Assembly (NCBI GenBank): GCA_047777415.1
Contig: JBKEEO010000001.1
Coordinates: forward strand, 434,001 to 498,000
Reading direction: 5' to 3'
Length of the DNA stretch: 64,000 nt
DNA from: Caproicibacter sp047777415
GTDB lineage: Bacteria > Bacillota > Clostridia > Oscillospirales > Acutalibacteraceae
A program made the translations under genes and the position numbers. Below are positions 35,401-43,699 of the stretch, piece after piece. Position 1 is the first letter of the stretch; each line of letters starts with the position of its first letter. The notes under the pieces are model-generated. The model had not been told where the DNA came from. It saw only the letters and a list, made by a program, of their open reading frames with translations, and made no database searches.

Positions 35401-37674
35401 TTGTTTTGCGTCCTCAAGTTCAGCAATGTGATTACGCGACAGTTCTAATTCCTGCTCGCATTTTTCTTTCGCATCCTCAAGTTCAGCAATTTGATTGTGT
35501 GTCAGCTCTAATTGCTGTTCACACTTTTCTTTTGAGTCCTCAAGTTCCGTAAATTGCCTATTGAGCAACTCATATTGTTCTGCAGCCTGCTGAATTTTGC
35601 TTTCCGCTGTATTCCTCGCAGATAATTCTTGTTGGATACAGTCAAAGATTAAAGGGAAAATGTCTTTCGATTCCAGAAATTCAATTTCAAATTGAATATG
35701 AAGTTTGGATTTTCCCTTCCAGTCCCCTGTGATGTGGTAAACCGGATCAACCGTTAGGAACAAATCCGATTCTTTATAAAAAGGAAAACTATTATAAGCA
35801 CAATGCCCGCAATCCACATCATCCGCCATAACGGATAGAATCTTGCATTTGCACAACTTTCCTTCCAGAGGATCAAACCGCAGATGAGTAATATGAGAAA
35901 AACGACCCAAATCAAAAGTCAAATCCACTTTTTTTGATTTCAGAGTGTAGTGAACGGAAATCTTTTCGTCTTGATGAAATCCGTTTCCACTGTCCACATA
36001 AACAGTTGCCACGTTTCTGTTTTGGTCAAACTCTTCTAAAGACCCTGAAAGGGGCAGCAATGCTTTTTGATAAACCTGCAAATTGGTCATTTGCACGTAA
36101 TGAGAAGAAAACCATTCTTCCCACCGATAAAAAGCTTGAATTTTTTTCTCGGTTATCCCGTATTTTGAATATAATTCCTCCGCCGGTATAAAATGGCTGC
36201 ATTCGGGATTATTAAGGTAAAAGTTGTTTATCGATCTCCAAAAAACAAATAAAATTGGCAGATCACAGTTTAGGCACCATTCGTAGTCGATAATTGTGAA
36301 CTTATGTTGCTGATAGAACACATTTCCAAATAGAATATCGATATTGTGAAAAGAAAAGAATTCTAATGTTTCCTCACATTGAAACGTCCCAAAGCACTTT
36401 TGGTACTCCGGTTCATATAAATTTACCCCTGTCTTTGGGAAAGCACACAAAGATTGATAAAACTCATCAAGCACCTCAAAAAACAAGTCTTCATTTTCAT
36501 GATTGCTTGCATCCAAAAGCAGATTTTCCACTGTTGAACCTTTACAATAGTCATAGACAACCCCGTCATGCTCTTCTTTCAACGGAAGGAGGGAAAAATT
36601 TGAATCCTTACTGCTGTTTTTATAATGTTGTATCATCTTTTTCAGATGACTTTTCGCTTCCTTGGTCAGTGCCTGCTTTCGAACCTTTATCTTGTCACCG
36701 TCTTGATAAATCATGGTGAAAATTTGAAATTTTGGGTGGCGATTTGAATTTATCTTGACATAACAGATGCTTTGCTTCGGTTTTTCAACATTTTTTGCAA
36801 TCTCAACTAAAAATGAATTTGCAAAAATTCCATTTGCGTTCTCCTTGAGTAAGGTGTTTTGCATCTGAACTTCATCAAACAGCAGATATCTGTCGGAATC
36901 AAAGCTGTGCATATCATAATCCAAGGGCACCATGGAAAAACCTTTATCGGTATAAATATACTGAGGCAATTTATAGTCCGGGAACGGATAATAAAATTCA
37001 TTGATATGCAGTCCGCTTTTTTGAATCAGATCCGTTAATTCTCCTCTTGAAAAGGTTTTGATTTTGTGGTGACGATAGTTGTTAAGGCCTGTAAAATATT
37101 GACCGGTATGGTCCTCTTTTGCTCCCGCAAAATATTTCATGCCAAGCCTGTTTTCAATGGCAAGAAGTATCTTTCCGTCTGCCGCTAAAAAAGAAGATGC
37201 CAGATTTAAAAAACGGTAATACGGATCATCATCGGAAATAAACTGCGCCGCATATTCCAAAACGCCGTTGATAATCACATAGTCAAACTGCTCATCAAAG
37301 CGCATATTTTCCAGATTGCCAACAAATATTTTTAAATTCTGACAGGATTTATGCCGTTCAAAATTAATCCGGGCACGTTTTTCCGTCAATTCTACGGCCG
37401 TAACGCGTTTTGCCTTTCTGCAAAGCAAGCCGGTAATAGCCCCGCAGCCGGCACCTATTTCAAGTATGGTACAATCTTTTTTAAAAGGATACCAGTTTAA
37501 AATATTTTCACGCAAAGGCGAAAGATGATAAAAAGCAGGCCAACCCATGTTCCGTAAATTTTCCGTATTGATGGAAGGGTTATTTTTGACAAAACCCATA
37601 ATTTCATCTTCAACTTTCGCCCCATCTGAATATTCGGTTTCATTCTGATAGTAGTCTAAAATTATCTCTGCCAT
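32437..37674 (-). CDS. 1745-residue fusion: methyltransferase, kinase-like, coiled coil, GT4 and WbsX domains
   Basis: Domains in order: a SAM methyltransferase (about 45-220; motif I LEIGAGCGAITG near 71-82), then a kinase/APH-like domain (about 300-530; catalytic HNIDILFGN with His443, Asp446 and Asn451, and IIDYEW with Asp463). A beta-rich part (about 540-690) follows, then a coiled coil (about 690-800) with near-repeats of AELEDAKEKCEQELEL. Next come the segment NSACWKMTKPLR, a GT4-like glycosyltransferase (about 900-1260, SPVKIFEYMALGKPVV) and a C-terminal WbsX/GH99-like domain (about 1385-1745, WWGKGVTEWNN and NAWNEWGEGAYLEP). Methyltransferase, kinase and coiled coil in this order are the plan of WbdD, the O-antigen chain terminator and length ruler. 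The start MAEIIL has GGAGGG four bases upstream. It lies between wzt and wecB. Confidence 0.85.
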   Translation of the reverse strand: MAEIILDYYQNETEYSDGAKVEDEIMGFVKNNPSINTENLRNMGWPAFYHLSPLRENILNWYPFKKDCTILEIGAGCGAITGLLCRKAKRVTAVELTEKRARINFERHKSCQNLKIFVGNLENMRFDEQFDYVIINGVLEYAAQFISDDDPYYRFLNLASSFLAADGKILLAIENRLGMKYFAGAKEDHTGQYFTGLNNYRHHKIKTFSRGELTDLIQKSGLHINEFYYPFPDYKLPQYIYTDKGFSMVPLDYDMHSFDSDRYLLFDEVQMQNTLLKENANGIFANSFLVEIAKNVEKPKQSICYVKINSNRHPKFQIFTMIYQDGDKIKVRKQALTKEAKSHLKKMIQHYKNSSKDSNFSLLPLKEEHDGVVYDYCKGSTVENLLLDASNHENEDLFFEVLDEFYQSLCAFPKTGVNLYEPEYQKCFGTFQCEETLEFFSFHNIDILFGNVFYQQHKFTIIDYEWCLNCDLPILFVFWRSINNFYLNNPECSHFIPAEELYSKYGITEKKIQAFYRWEEWFSSHYVQMTNLQVYQKALLPLSGSLEEFDQNRNVATVYVDSGNGFHQDEKISVHYTLKSKKVDLTFDLGRFSHITHLRFDPLEGKLCKCKILSVMADDVDCGHCAYNSFPFYKESDLFLTVDPVYHITGDWKGKSKLHIQFEIEFLESKDIFPLIFDCIQQELSARNTAESKIQQAAEQYELLNRQFTELEDSKEKCEQQLELTHNQIAELEDAKEKCEQELELSRNHIAELEDAKQKCLRDLDSLHEQITQLESENSRLLKENEGIKAQRDAVALEYQIILNSACWKMTKPLRVFLDTCKKGKHQAANLLREFAKLAVKTEHNLKTYGVKKTVAKIFKKGGACLSNVKESGKIAQQVQSSDVWEQISRWIDETPHSFIDIFHVPMGWDTPLFQRFQHLSLQAGAVGGISFYGAHPLVDKDIKVCKFITPTLCIVNLDNYEVKQKLFEILDAKPGLKFIRLQSIDLATTKEELESFLARGYEIIYEYIDELTPQIVGNIPKFVFERHEYVLKNERITVVATSDKLFDQVKPYRSKNMAMINNGVDYDHWNIKRDDIECPEDLKEIVGQGKIIIGYHGALARWLDYDLLKKLAEDQRFLILLIGYAHDEYLKNSGLLDYENVHFIGPRPYQELNKYAAFYDIAILPFVLNDLTKSVSPVKIFEYMALGKPVVTYALPECLKYRSCLCANTQEEFIEAVHKALELRFDKKYRALLKKEALENTWQSIMKKTVALVQQNHSLYQQENQQAPSAPPVEKTPRRYPQESGAYQALKSVFWHLPFLTPNAKQKFLYSVKKTFCPSLLQYPPQDGSTPAHKLESVRQEISQEIGIAPQEHPIQSAYINQILNIPNKSKDYVPITETPYSRQAKDCKIIAYYLTQFHPDKHNEEWWGKGVTEWNNVCRAVPQFVGHYQPRLPGELGFYDLRIRENMARQIELAKMYGIYGFCFYYYWFDGERLLEKPLEAFLKDKTLDFPFSICWANENWTKRFDGTSFDVLMEQSDTVESYCHVIHDMIRFLKDDRYIEIGGKKVITVYRPDKMPETEKVLNYWREYCRKHGAGELYVMAVKVNQVDLDLLHMGYDAITEFHPGTLYVYCKNITNDIQYVRDDFGGEVFDYRDIVENQKYFQYHLPKLYRAVMPMWDNTARRNNKGMIFHGSTPALYKQWLKDVIYEERSRKDLDDQMVFINAWNEWGEGAYLEPDKRFGYAYLQATKEALEETRGEGDIS

Positions 37675-37709
37675 ATAACCCTCCATATGAATGAAAATTT
37701 CAACCCCAT

Positions 37710-39365
37710 CTATTCGTTCAGCAGTCTTTTGCGTCTTTCCTTAGAGCTTTCATTCGGTGCCCCGAAAGAGTAATGCATCTGCATATTTTGTATGACATCA
37801 TTCTCAATTTCAAAGGATAAAATTGCGGAAAACGTATCTATTTCCGTCAAAAAGACTCTGCCGTCGATGAAAGAAAAATAATATGGCACGCCCTCCAAGT
37901 TCAGTGCATTGTAAAGGTCTTCATAGTCACCGTTTATCAAATCTTCCAGATTTTTAACTCTAACCAGCTTTGGTTTGATTGCGAGCGAACCGTCTTGGTA
38001 AACACTGATGTAATAATAAGAACCGAATTTTGCGATATCATTCATGCCCTGCAGTTCAAACGGCACCTTGAACGTTTTTACGATTTTAAAATCTTTATTT
38101 TCATACGTCATAACTGTGATTTCCGCAGGCCCTGAAACACAATAAATTTGCCCGTCAATCAAACTGAGGGAGCGGACATAGCTATTTACAAACGACTCTA
38201 CCGTAAAGACCTTTTCGACCTGAAACTTTTCCCCCACGCGTTTGAGCGCAAAAACCTGACCGGATTGGGAAGAGACTCCAAAAAATCTTTTGCTTTTTTC
38301 ATCGTAAACGATTTTATGAGGATTTTTCCCAATCCCTGTGATGACCTGTACACATACAAAACCTTTCTCCGTCTGCTGAAAACATTTGACCAGATTGTTA
38401 GCTGTGTCCTCCACTAAAAAATATTCGCCGTCACTGGTGACGGATTGTGGGTTTTGCAGCTCATCGTTCAAGGTTTTCCAGTTCTTAATAGGGTCTTTTA
38501 TATTTTGATTGTAGAGCACCCTGTGATGCCAGCAATCTACAATAAAGTACAGATTTCCGTACTTTTTAATATCCGTTGGCGAATACAGTCTTTCCGACCA
38601 GTGCAGACGATCTGTTTTGTTTCGCTTCGGCGGCACCTTACCCATGAAGCGCATATAAGCATCGCACACATCATCCGTTTCTCCAATCATTTGCACCTTC
38701 CCGTGGTCCAGCCAAAGAACACGCGTGCACATTTTCCGAATCTGCTCAAGACTGTGCGAAACTAAAAGCACCGTTGTACCGCCGCTCATAAGCTCTTTCA
38801 TGCGCTGCAGGCTTTTTTGCTGAAAATGTTCATCTCCAACCGAAAGAATCTCATCCACGATTAGGACATCGGGATTTACTAAGGTTGCAATGGAAAAGGC
38901 AAGGCGCATTGTCATGCCGGAAGAAAAATTCCGAATAGGGGTATCCATAAATTCTTCCAATTCCGCAAATTTTACAATATCATCATAACGGTCAAGCAGA
39001 TATTTTTTGGAGTAACCCAACACGGCACCATTTAAGAAAACATTTTCCCGTGCGGTCAAATCAACATCAAAACCGGCGCCAAGTTCCAACATTGGAGCAA
39101 TACTTCCGTTTACTGTTATATTGCCGGAGGTGGGCGCAAGAATACCCGAAATCAATTTCAGCAATGTGCTTTTTCCTGCACCGTTGCTGCCGATAATCCC
39201 AAAAACTTCGCCTTTTTCAATGGAGAAAGAAACATTTTGCAAAGCTGTGAATTCTTTATATTTCAGCTTATTGGTTATTTTTTTGATAAAAAATTCCTTA
39301 AAGCTGTTGATTCTGTCATTTGCCATACGAAACGTCATGGTTACGTCATCGGCGCGAATTATCAT
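37710..39365 (-). CDS. wzt: Wzt-like polysaccharide ABC transporter ATPase with a beta-propeller-like C-terminal half
   Basis: This ATPase powers export of a lipid-linked polysaccharide through the Wzm-type permease. Residues 1-240 are the nucleotide-binding domain: Walker A GIIGSNGAGKST (56-67), signature NFSSGM (146-151), Walker B VLIVDE (167-172), H-loop SHS. The C-terminal 300 residues are not the usual jelly-roll of Wzt but look like an NHL/SMP-30-type beta propeller: repeated blades of the form DIKKYGNLYFIVDCWHHRVL, SVTSDGEYFLVEDTANNLVK and KIVYDEKSKRFFGVSSQSG. In O9a-type systems the Wzt C-domain reads the capped chain end, so this part may do likewise. AGGAGGG precedes the ATG. Confidence 0.88.
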   Translation of the reverse strand: MIIRADDVTMTFRMANDRINSFKEFFIKKITNKLKYKEFTALQNVSFSIEKGEVFGIIGSNGAGKSTLLKLISGILAPTSGNITVNGSIAPMLELGAGFDVDLTARENVFLNGAVLGYSKKYLLDRYDDIVKFAELEEFMDTPIRNFSSGMTMRLAFSIATLVNPDVLIVDEILSVGDEHFQQKSLQRMKELMSGGTTVLLVSHSLEQIRKMCTRVLWLDHGKVQMIGETDDVCDAYMRFMGKVPPKRNKTDRLHWSERLYSPTDIKKYGNLYFIVDCWHHRVLYNQNIKDPIKNWKTLNDELQNPQSVTSDGEYFLVEDTANNLVKCFQQTEKGFVCVQVITGIGKNPHKIVYDEKSKRFFGVSSQSGQVFALKRVGEKFQVEKVFTVESFVNSYVRSLSLIDGQIYCVSGPAEITVMTYENKDFKIVKTFKVPFELQGMNDIAKFGSYYYISVYQDGSLAIKPKLVRVKNLEDLINGDYEDLYNALNLEGVPYYFSFIDGRVFLTEIDTFSAILSFEIENDVIQNMQMHYSFGAPNESSKERRKRLLNE

Positions 39366-39383
39366 CTGCTCTCCCTCCTTTTG

Positions 39384-40163
39384 TTATATATTTAATATGA
39401 ATTTATTCTGTGTGCGTTTAAAGACATACGCCCCTATGAACATAGGCACAATGGCAAAAATAGCACAAAAAAGCCACTCCCTTGCATCCGGCAAACCACC
39501 GTTTAGAATAATCACCCGAATAAAGCGGATGAAATGATACATGGGGTTGAATTTGACAAGAAGCAGCACATTTTTGGGAAGAATCGTTTCCGGATAAAAA
39601 ATGGGAGTCAGATAGTTCCATATGGTTAAAGCCACAGAATAAAGAAACTGGGTGTCACGAAAAAACACCATCATGGAAGCAAGCAGCAGAGATAAACCAC
39701 ATGTAAAAACAAACAGACAGCCGATGCCATAGAGCAATGCAAAATGATAGATGGTAATGCGCATGCCCGTACACAAAATCACAATATAAAGAGCTGCAAG
39801 GGAAAACAGAAAATTCACACCGCTGGATAAAACGCGTGAAAACGGATAGATATATTTTGGAACATAAACTTTGTTAATGAGCGAAGCATTTTGAATAATG
39901 CAGGTCATGGACTGTGCTGTAGCTTCGGACATATAGTTAAACATGACGATGCCGCTCAACAGATAAACTGCAAAATTTGGGATATCCCACCGAAACAAGG
40001 TAGAGAAAACCATGTACTGAACAATCATAACAAGCAGAGGATTTAAAAGGCTCCACAAAATTCCTAAAAACGAGCGGCGGTATTTCGTTTTAAAATCACG
40101 CTGCACAAGCTGGGAAAGCAAAAAACCATATTTATGATAAACATTATACATTTTATGAAACAT
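39384..40163 (-). CDS. wzm: ABC-2 type polysaccharide export permease (Wzm/TagG-like)
   Basis: This 259-residue permease has six membrane segments and the family signature SFLGILWSLLNPLLVMIVQYMVF region near residue 30, with FRWDIPNFAVYLLSG next. It forms the membrane channel for the Wzt ATPase encoded directly downstream. The start at 40163 is preferred because GAGGA lies six bases upstream; a GTG 12 bases earlier overlaps the rfbD stop. It exports rhamnan or teichoic-type polymers in related Gram-positive bacteria. Confidence 0.93.
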   Translation of the reverse strand: MFHKMYNVYHKYGFLLSQLVQRDFKTKYRRSFLGILWSLLNPLLVMIVQYMVFSTLFRWDIPNFAVYLLSGIVMFNYMSEATAQSMTCIIQNASLINKVYVPKYIYPFSRVLSSGVNFLFSLAALYIVILCTGMRITIYHFALLYGIGCLFVFTCGLSLLLASMMVFFRDTQFLYSVALTIWNYLTPIFYPETILPKNVLLLVKFNPMYHFIRFIRVIILNGGLPDAREWLFCAIFAIVPMFIGAYVFKRTQNKFILNI

Positions 40164-40171
40164 AAAAATCC

Positions 40172-41017
40172 TCACACATCAATTTCTTTTAAATATCTTG
40201 TCAGCGCATCCTGCCAGTCCGGCAGTCTGGAAAAGCCCGCATCATCCAGACTTTTTTTACTGAGTCTGGAATTAAAAGGCCGCTTTGCTTTGGTGGGATA
40301 GGCCGATGTCGGAATCAATTTCACTCTCGTTTCATACCCTGCCTGCTTAAAAATTTCTTGCGCAAATTCTGCCCAACTGCAATATCCTTCATTTGTTGCA
40401 TGGTACGTTCCGTATTTTTCCGTCATCACCATATCACACAGCAATGGTGCAAGGTCGGCAGTATAGGTGGGTGAACCAATTTGGTCGCTTACAACATTGA
40501 TTTCGTTATGTTCTCTGCCGAGCCGCAGCATGGTCTTTACAAAATTATTCCCATTTTTACCAAACACCCATGAAACGCGAACAATAAAATGTTTGTCCAC
40601 AAGTTCCCGAACGGCTTCTTCTCCTCCCAGTTTCGTACGGCCATAAACATTAAGCGGTCCTTTCGGATCATTGACCTCATAGGCATTTTGCCCTGTTCCC
40701 GGAAAGACATAGTCCGTACTGATATACACCATTTTGGCGTCGACTGCCCGACAGGCTTTTGCAATATTGCGCGGCCCGTCGGCATTAACGGCCCGACAGA
40801 GTTCTGCATGTTCCTCGGCCTTGTCTACCGCTGTATATGCAGAACAGTGAATCACTGCACTCGGATGATACCCCACAATATACTCAAAAGCGGCTTTTTC
40901 GTCTGTAATATCAAAATCATTGATATCAACGCCCATGCACTCAATCTTTCTCGCTTTTAGGACTTTCATCACATCGCATCCCAATTGCCCATTTACGCCG
41001 GTTACCAACATTTTCAA
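40172..41017 (-). CDS. rfbD: dTDP-4-dehydrorhamnose reductase
   Basis: The last step to dTDP-L-rhamnose, NADPH-dependent. This 281-residue SDR has MLVTGVNGQLGCDVMK at its start, YISTDYVFPG and the Y-x3-K motif YGRTKLGGEEAV. The TTG at 41017 has AGGTG seven bases upstream, so I prefer it to an ATG two codons later. It begins six bases after the rfbB stop, inside the rhamnose block. Confidence 0.95.
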   Translation of the reverse strand: MKMLVTGVNGQLGCDVMKVLKARKIECMGVDINDFDITDEKAAFEYIVGYHPSAVIHCSAYTAVDKAEEHAELCRAVNADGPRNIAKACRAVDAKMVYISTDYVFPGTGQNAYEVNDPKGPLNVYGRTKLGGEEAVRELVDKHFIVRVSWVFGKNGNNFVKTMLRLGREHNEINVVSDQIGSPTYTADLAPLLCDMVMTEKYGTYHATNEGYCSWAEFAQEIFKQAGYETRVKLIPTSAYPTKAKRPFNSRLSKKSLDDAGFSRLPDWQDALTRYLKEIDV

Positions 41018-41023
41018 GGGAGT

Positions 41024-42043
41024 TCACCTGTTTTCATACATTTTTTTGTAGTAATTTTGATATTCACCTTTCAGGATATGTTCCCACCACGGCTTGTGGT
41101 TCAAATACCACTCTATCGTCTTTTTAATTCCATCATCAAATGCTGTGGTCGGCTCCCAGCCCAATTCTGTATAAATCTTAGTAGGGTCAATCGCATAGCG
41201 TCTGTCGTGCCCGGGACGGTCAGCAACAAATCGAATCAGACTTTCCGGCTTGCCCAGTTCACGAAGAATCGTTTTCACTACCTGCAAATTTGTTCGCTCA
41301 TTATGGCCGCCGATATTGTAAACCTCGCCCTCTCGTCCTTTGTGCAGAATGAGGTCGATCGCGCGGCAGTGATCTTCCACATAGAGCCAATCACGCACAT
41401 TTTCTCCTTTGCCATACACGGGGAGGGGTTTGTCGTTCAAAGCATTTGCAATCATCAGTGGGATCAGCTTTTCCGGAAAATGGTATGGACCATAGTTGTT
41501 GGAGCATCGAGAAATTGTCACCGGCAATCGGAATGTGCGATAATAGGAAAGAACCAATAAATCCGCCGACGCCTTCGAGGCGGAATATGGACTAGATGTA
41601 TGTAATGGGGTCTCCTCCGTAAAAAAAAGGTCCGGCCGGTCCAAAGGCAAATCTCCATAAACCTCATCCGTAGAAACCTGGTGAAAACGCTGAATGCCGT
41701 ATTTGCGGCACGCGTCCATCAGCACACCGGTACCCAGAATATTCGTACGCAAAAACAGCCCCGGATTTTCAATGGAACGATCCACATGACTCTCCGCGGC
41801 AAAATTCACGACAATATCCGGTTTTTCAACTTCAAACAGAGCGTATACTTCATCCCGATTTGCGATATCCCCTTTTATAAATGTAAAGTTAGGGTTTCCC
41901 ATGACATCTTCCAGCGTTTCCAAATTTCCCGCATAGGTCAGGGCATCGTAACAAATCACTTGATAATCAGGATGCGTGTTAAGCATATAATGAACAAAAT
42001 TTCCACCGATAAATCCGGCTCCGCCGGTGACTACTATTTTCAT
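41024..42043 (-). CDS. rfbB: dTDP-glucose 4,6-dehydratase
   Basis: Second step of dTDP-rhamnose synthesis. This 339-residue extended SDR shows TGGAGFIGGNFVHYML, the active-site STDEVYGDLPLD and the YSASKASADLLV motif with Tyr and Lys. GTGAGG precedes the ATG. A broken fragment of a second rfbB is found at 61000-61195, in the paralogous module. Confidence 0.96.
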   Translation of the reverse strand: MKIVVTGGAGFIGGNFVHYMLNTHPDYQVICYDALTYAGNLETLEDVMGNPNFTFIKGDIANRDEVYALFEVEKPDIVVNFAAESHVDRSIENPGLFLRTNILGTGVLMDACRKYGIQRFHQVSTDEVYGDLPLDRPDLFFTEETPLHTSSPYSASKASADLLVLSYYRTFRLPVTISRCSNNYGPYHFPEKLIPLMIANALNDKPLPVYGKGENVRDWLYVEDHCRAIDLILHKGREGEVYNIGGHNERTNLQVVKTILRELGKPESLIRFVADRPGHDRRYAIDPTKIYTELGWEPTTAFDDGIKKTIEWYLNHKPWWEHILKGEYQNYYKKMYENR

Positions 42044-42047
42044 GTTG

Positions 42048-42605
42048 CTACCTCACATATACAAAATCGACATCACTCTCAGAAAGCAGCGGCGCTTTTT
42101 TATCCTTCTCCGATAAAATTGGATCGGTAATACCCCAGTCGATGCCAATTTCTGGGTCATTCCAAAGAATATTCCGATCGGAAGCAGGAGCGTAAAAATT
42201 GTCTGCCTTATACATAAATTCCACATCGTCTGTCAAAGTGAGAAATGCATGGGCAAATCCCCGAGGAATTAACAACTGACGTTTGTTTTCTGCAGAAAGT
42301 TCCACGCCGACCCATTTTTTATAAGTGGGAGAACCTTTTCTCAAATCTACTGCCACATCATAAACCGCACCGCGCGTACAGCGCACAAGTTTTGCCTGCG
42401 CATCCTTCCCTTTTTGAAAATGCAGGCCGCGCAGAGTTCCTTTCTTTGCGGAATAAGAGTGGTTGTCCTGCACAAATTCATAAAAAAGCCCGGCCTCTTC
42501 CATCTTTTTCTGAGACCAGCTTTCCATAAACCAACCGCGGTTATCTCCAAATACTTTCGGTTCCAGTATGTAAACATCTAAAACATCTGTTTTAATAATG
42601 TTCAT
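42048..42605 (-). CDS. rfbC: dTDP-4-dehydrorhamnose 3,5-epimerase
   Basis: Third step of dTDP-rhamnose synthesis. This 185-residue cupin has FGDNRGWFMESWSQKKMEEAG, the catalytic-His block VQDNHSYSAKKGTLRGLHFQ and the later PRGFAHAFLTLTDDVEFMYK. The start MNIIKTDVLD at 42605 fits the family length of about 185; the frame runs 31 codons further upstream into the rfbA 3' end without a better ribosome binding site. Confidence 0.95.
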   Translation of the reverse strand: MNIIKTDVLDVYILEPKVFGDNRGWFMESWSQKKMEEAGLFYEFVQDNHSYSAKKGTLRGLHFQKGKDAQAKLVRCTRGAVYDVAVDLRKGSPTYKKWVGVELSAENKRQLLIPRGFAHAFLTLTDDVEFMYKADNFYAPASDRNILWNDPEIGIDWGITDPILSEKDKKAPLLSESDVDFVYVR

Positions 42606-42618
42606 TGTTTTATACCAC

Positions 42619-43497
42619 CTAATAAAAAATTCTGCCTTCCGCAACCCGCCGCAAGTGGATACCGTAATCCGATTTTCCATATTTTTCAGCGGACGCAATC
42701 AGGCTTTCTTTTGGAATCCAGCCATTGCGGAAAGCAATTTCTTCCGGTGCGGAAATTTTGATTCCTTCCCTTGTTTCAACCACCTTTATGAATTCAGAGG
42801 CATCATTGAGCGCAGGTATTGTGCCCGTATCCAACCATGCAAAACCGCGGCCAAGCTTTACAACATTCAGTTTTCCTTGTTCCAAATAAATACGGTTTAA
42901 ATCGGTAATTTCCAGTTCCCCTCGTGCCGAGGGCTTTAATGTTTTCGCATATTCGCATACATGATTGTCATAAAAATAAAGGCCTGTAACAGCGTAATTC
43001 GATTTCGGGTTTTCCGGCTTTTCCTGAATGGAAACTGCTTTCCCGTTTTCATCAAATTCGACTATTCCAAACCTTTGCGGATCCTGCACATAATACCCAA
43101 AAACAGTAGCACCTTGTGACTGCTCAGCAGCATTTCTCAAGATTTTCACGAATCCGTTTCCGTAAAAGATATTGTCTCCCAATATGAGTGCACAGGAATC
43201 GCCGGCAATAAACTCTTCCCCAATCAGAAATGCCTGCGCAAGTCCGTCCGGTGACGGCTGTTCCCGATAGGATAAATGAATGCCAAATGCAGATCCATCC
43301 CCTAAAAGCTTCTGGAAATTCGGAAGATCGTGCGGTGTTGAAATAATTAAAATATCGCGGATACCTGCTAACATCAAGGTTGAAAGTGGATAATAAATCA
43401 TTGGTTTATCATACACAGGCAAAAGTTGCTTTGACGTCACCAGCGTAAGGGGGTACAGCCTTGTGCCGCTTCCCCCGGCCAAAATAATTCCTTTCAT
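42619..43497 (-). CDS. rfbA: Glucose-1-phosphate thymidylyltransferase
   Basis: First step of dTDP-rhamnose synthesis, making dTDP-glucose. This 292-residue nucleotidyltransferase begins MKGIILAGGSGTRLYPLTL and has GDNIFYGNGFVKIL and PSARGELEITDLNRIYLEQGK. GGGAG lies seven bases before the ATG. It is the first gene of the long leftward polysaccharide operon. A broken 5' fragment of a second rfbA is at 61198-61261. Confidence 0.96.
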   Translation of the reverse strand: MKGIILAGGSGTRLYPLTLVTSKQLLPVYDKPMIYYPLSTLMLAGIRDILIISTPHDLPNFQKLLGDGSAFGIHLSYREQPSPDGLAQAFLIGEEFIAGDSCALILGDNIFYGNGFVKILRNAAEQSQGATVFGYYVQDPQRFGIVEFDENGKAVSIQEKPENPKSNYAVTGLYFYDNHVCEYAKTLKPSARGELEITDLNRIYLEQGKLNVVKLGRGFAWLDTGTIPALNDASEFIKVVETREGIKISAPEEIAFRNGWIPKESLIASAEKYGKSDYGIHLRRVAEGRIFY

Positions 43498-43594
43498 ATT
43501 TACTCCCTAACTCTATTTCTTATCGTCATTTCATCCTGCATTTACCCACATCATCCGGTGATAGGACGAAAAATTTGTACTATACCTTAATAAA

Positions 43595-43607
43595 CCACAC
43601 AGTGTGG
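43595..43607. promoter_or_regulatory. Short palindrome upstream of rfbA (possible operator)
   Basis: CCACAC-A-GTGTGG, 6-base perfect arms about a single base, some 100 bases upstream of the rfbA start and just outside the IS3 remnant. It could be an operator, but I see no regulator gene to match and no clear promoter. Confidence 0.3.
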
Positions 43608-43699
43608 CACTGGATATTTTTCATTGCTATTCTGCAATTAGCTACGGCATATCCTTATACTACAAGCCACCACAAATTTACAATAATTATGATAAAATT

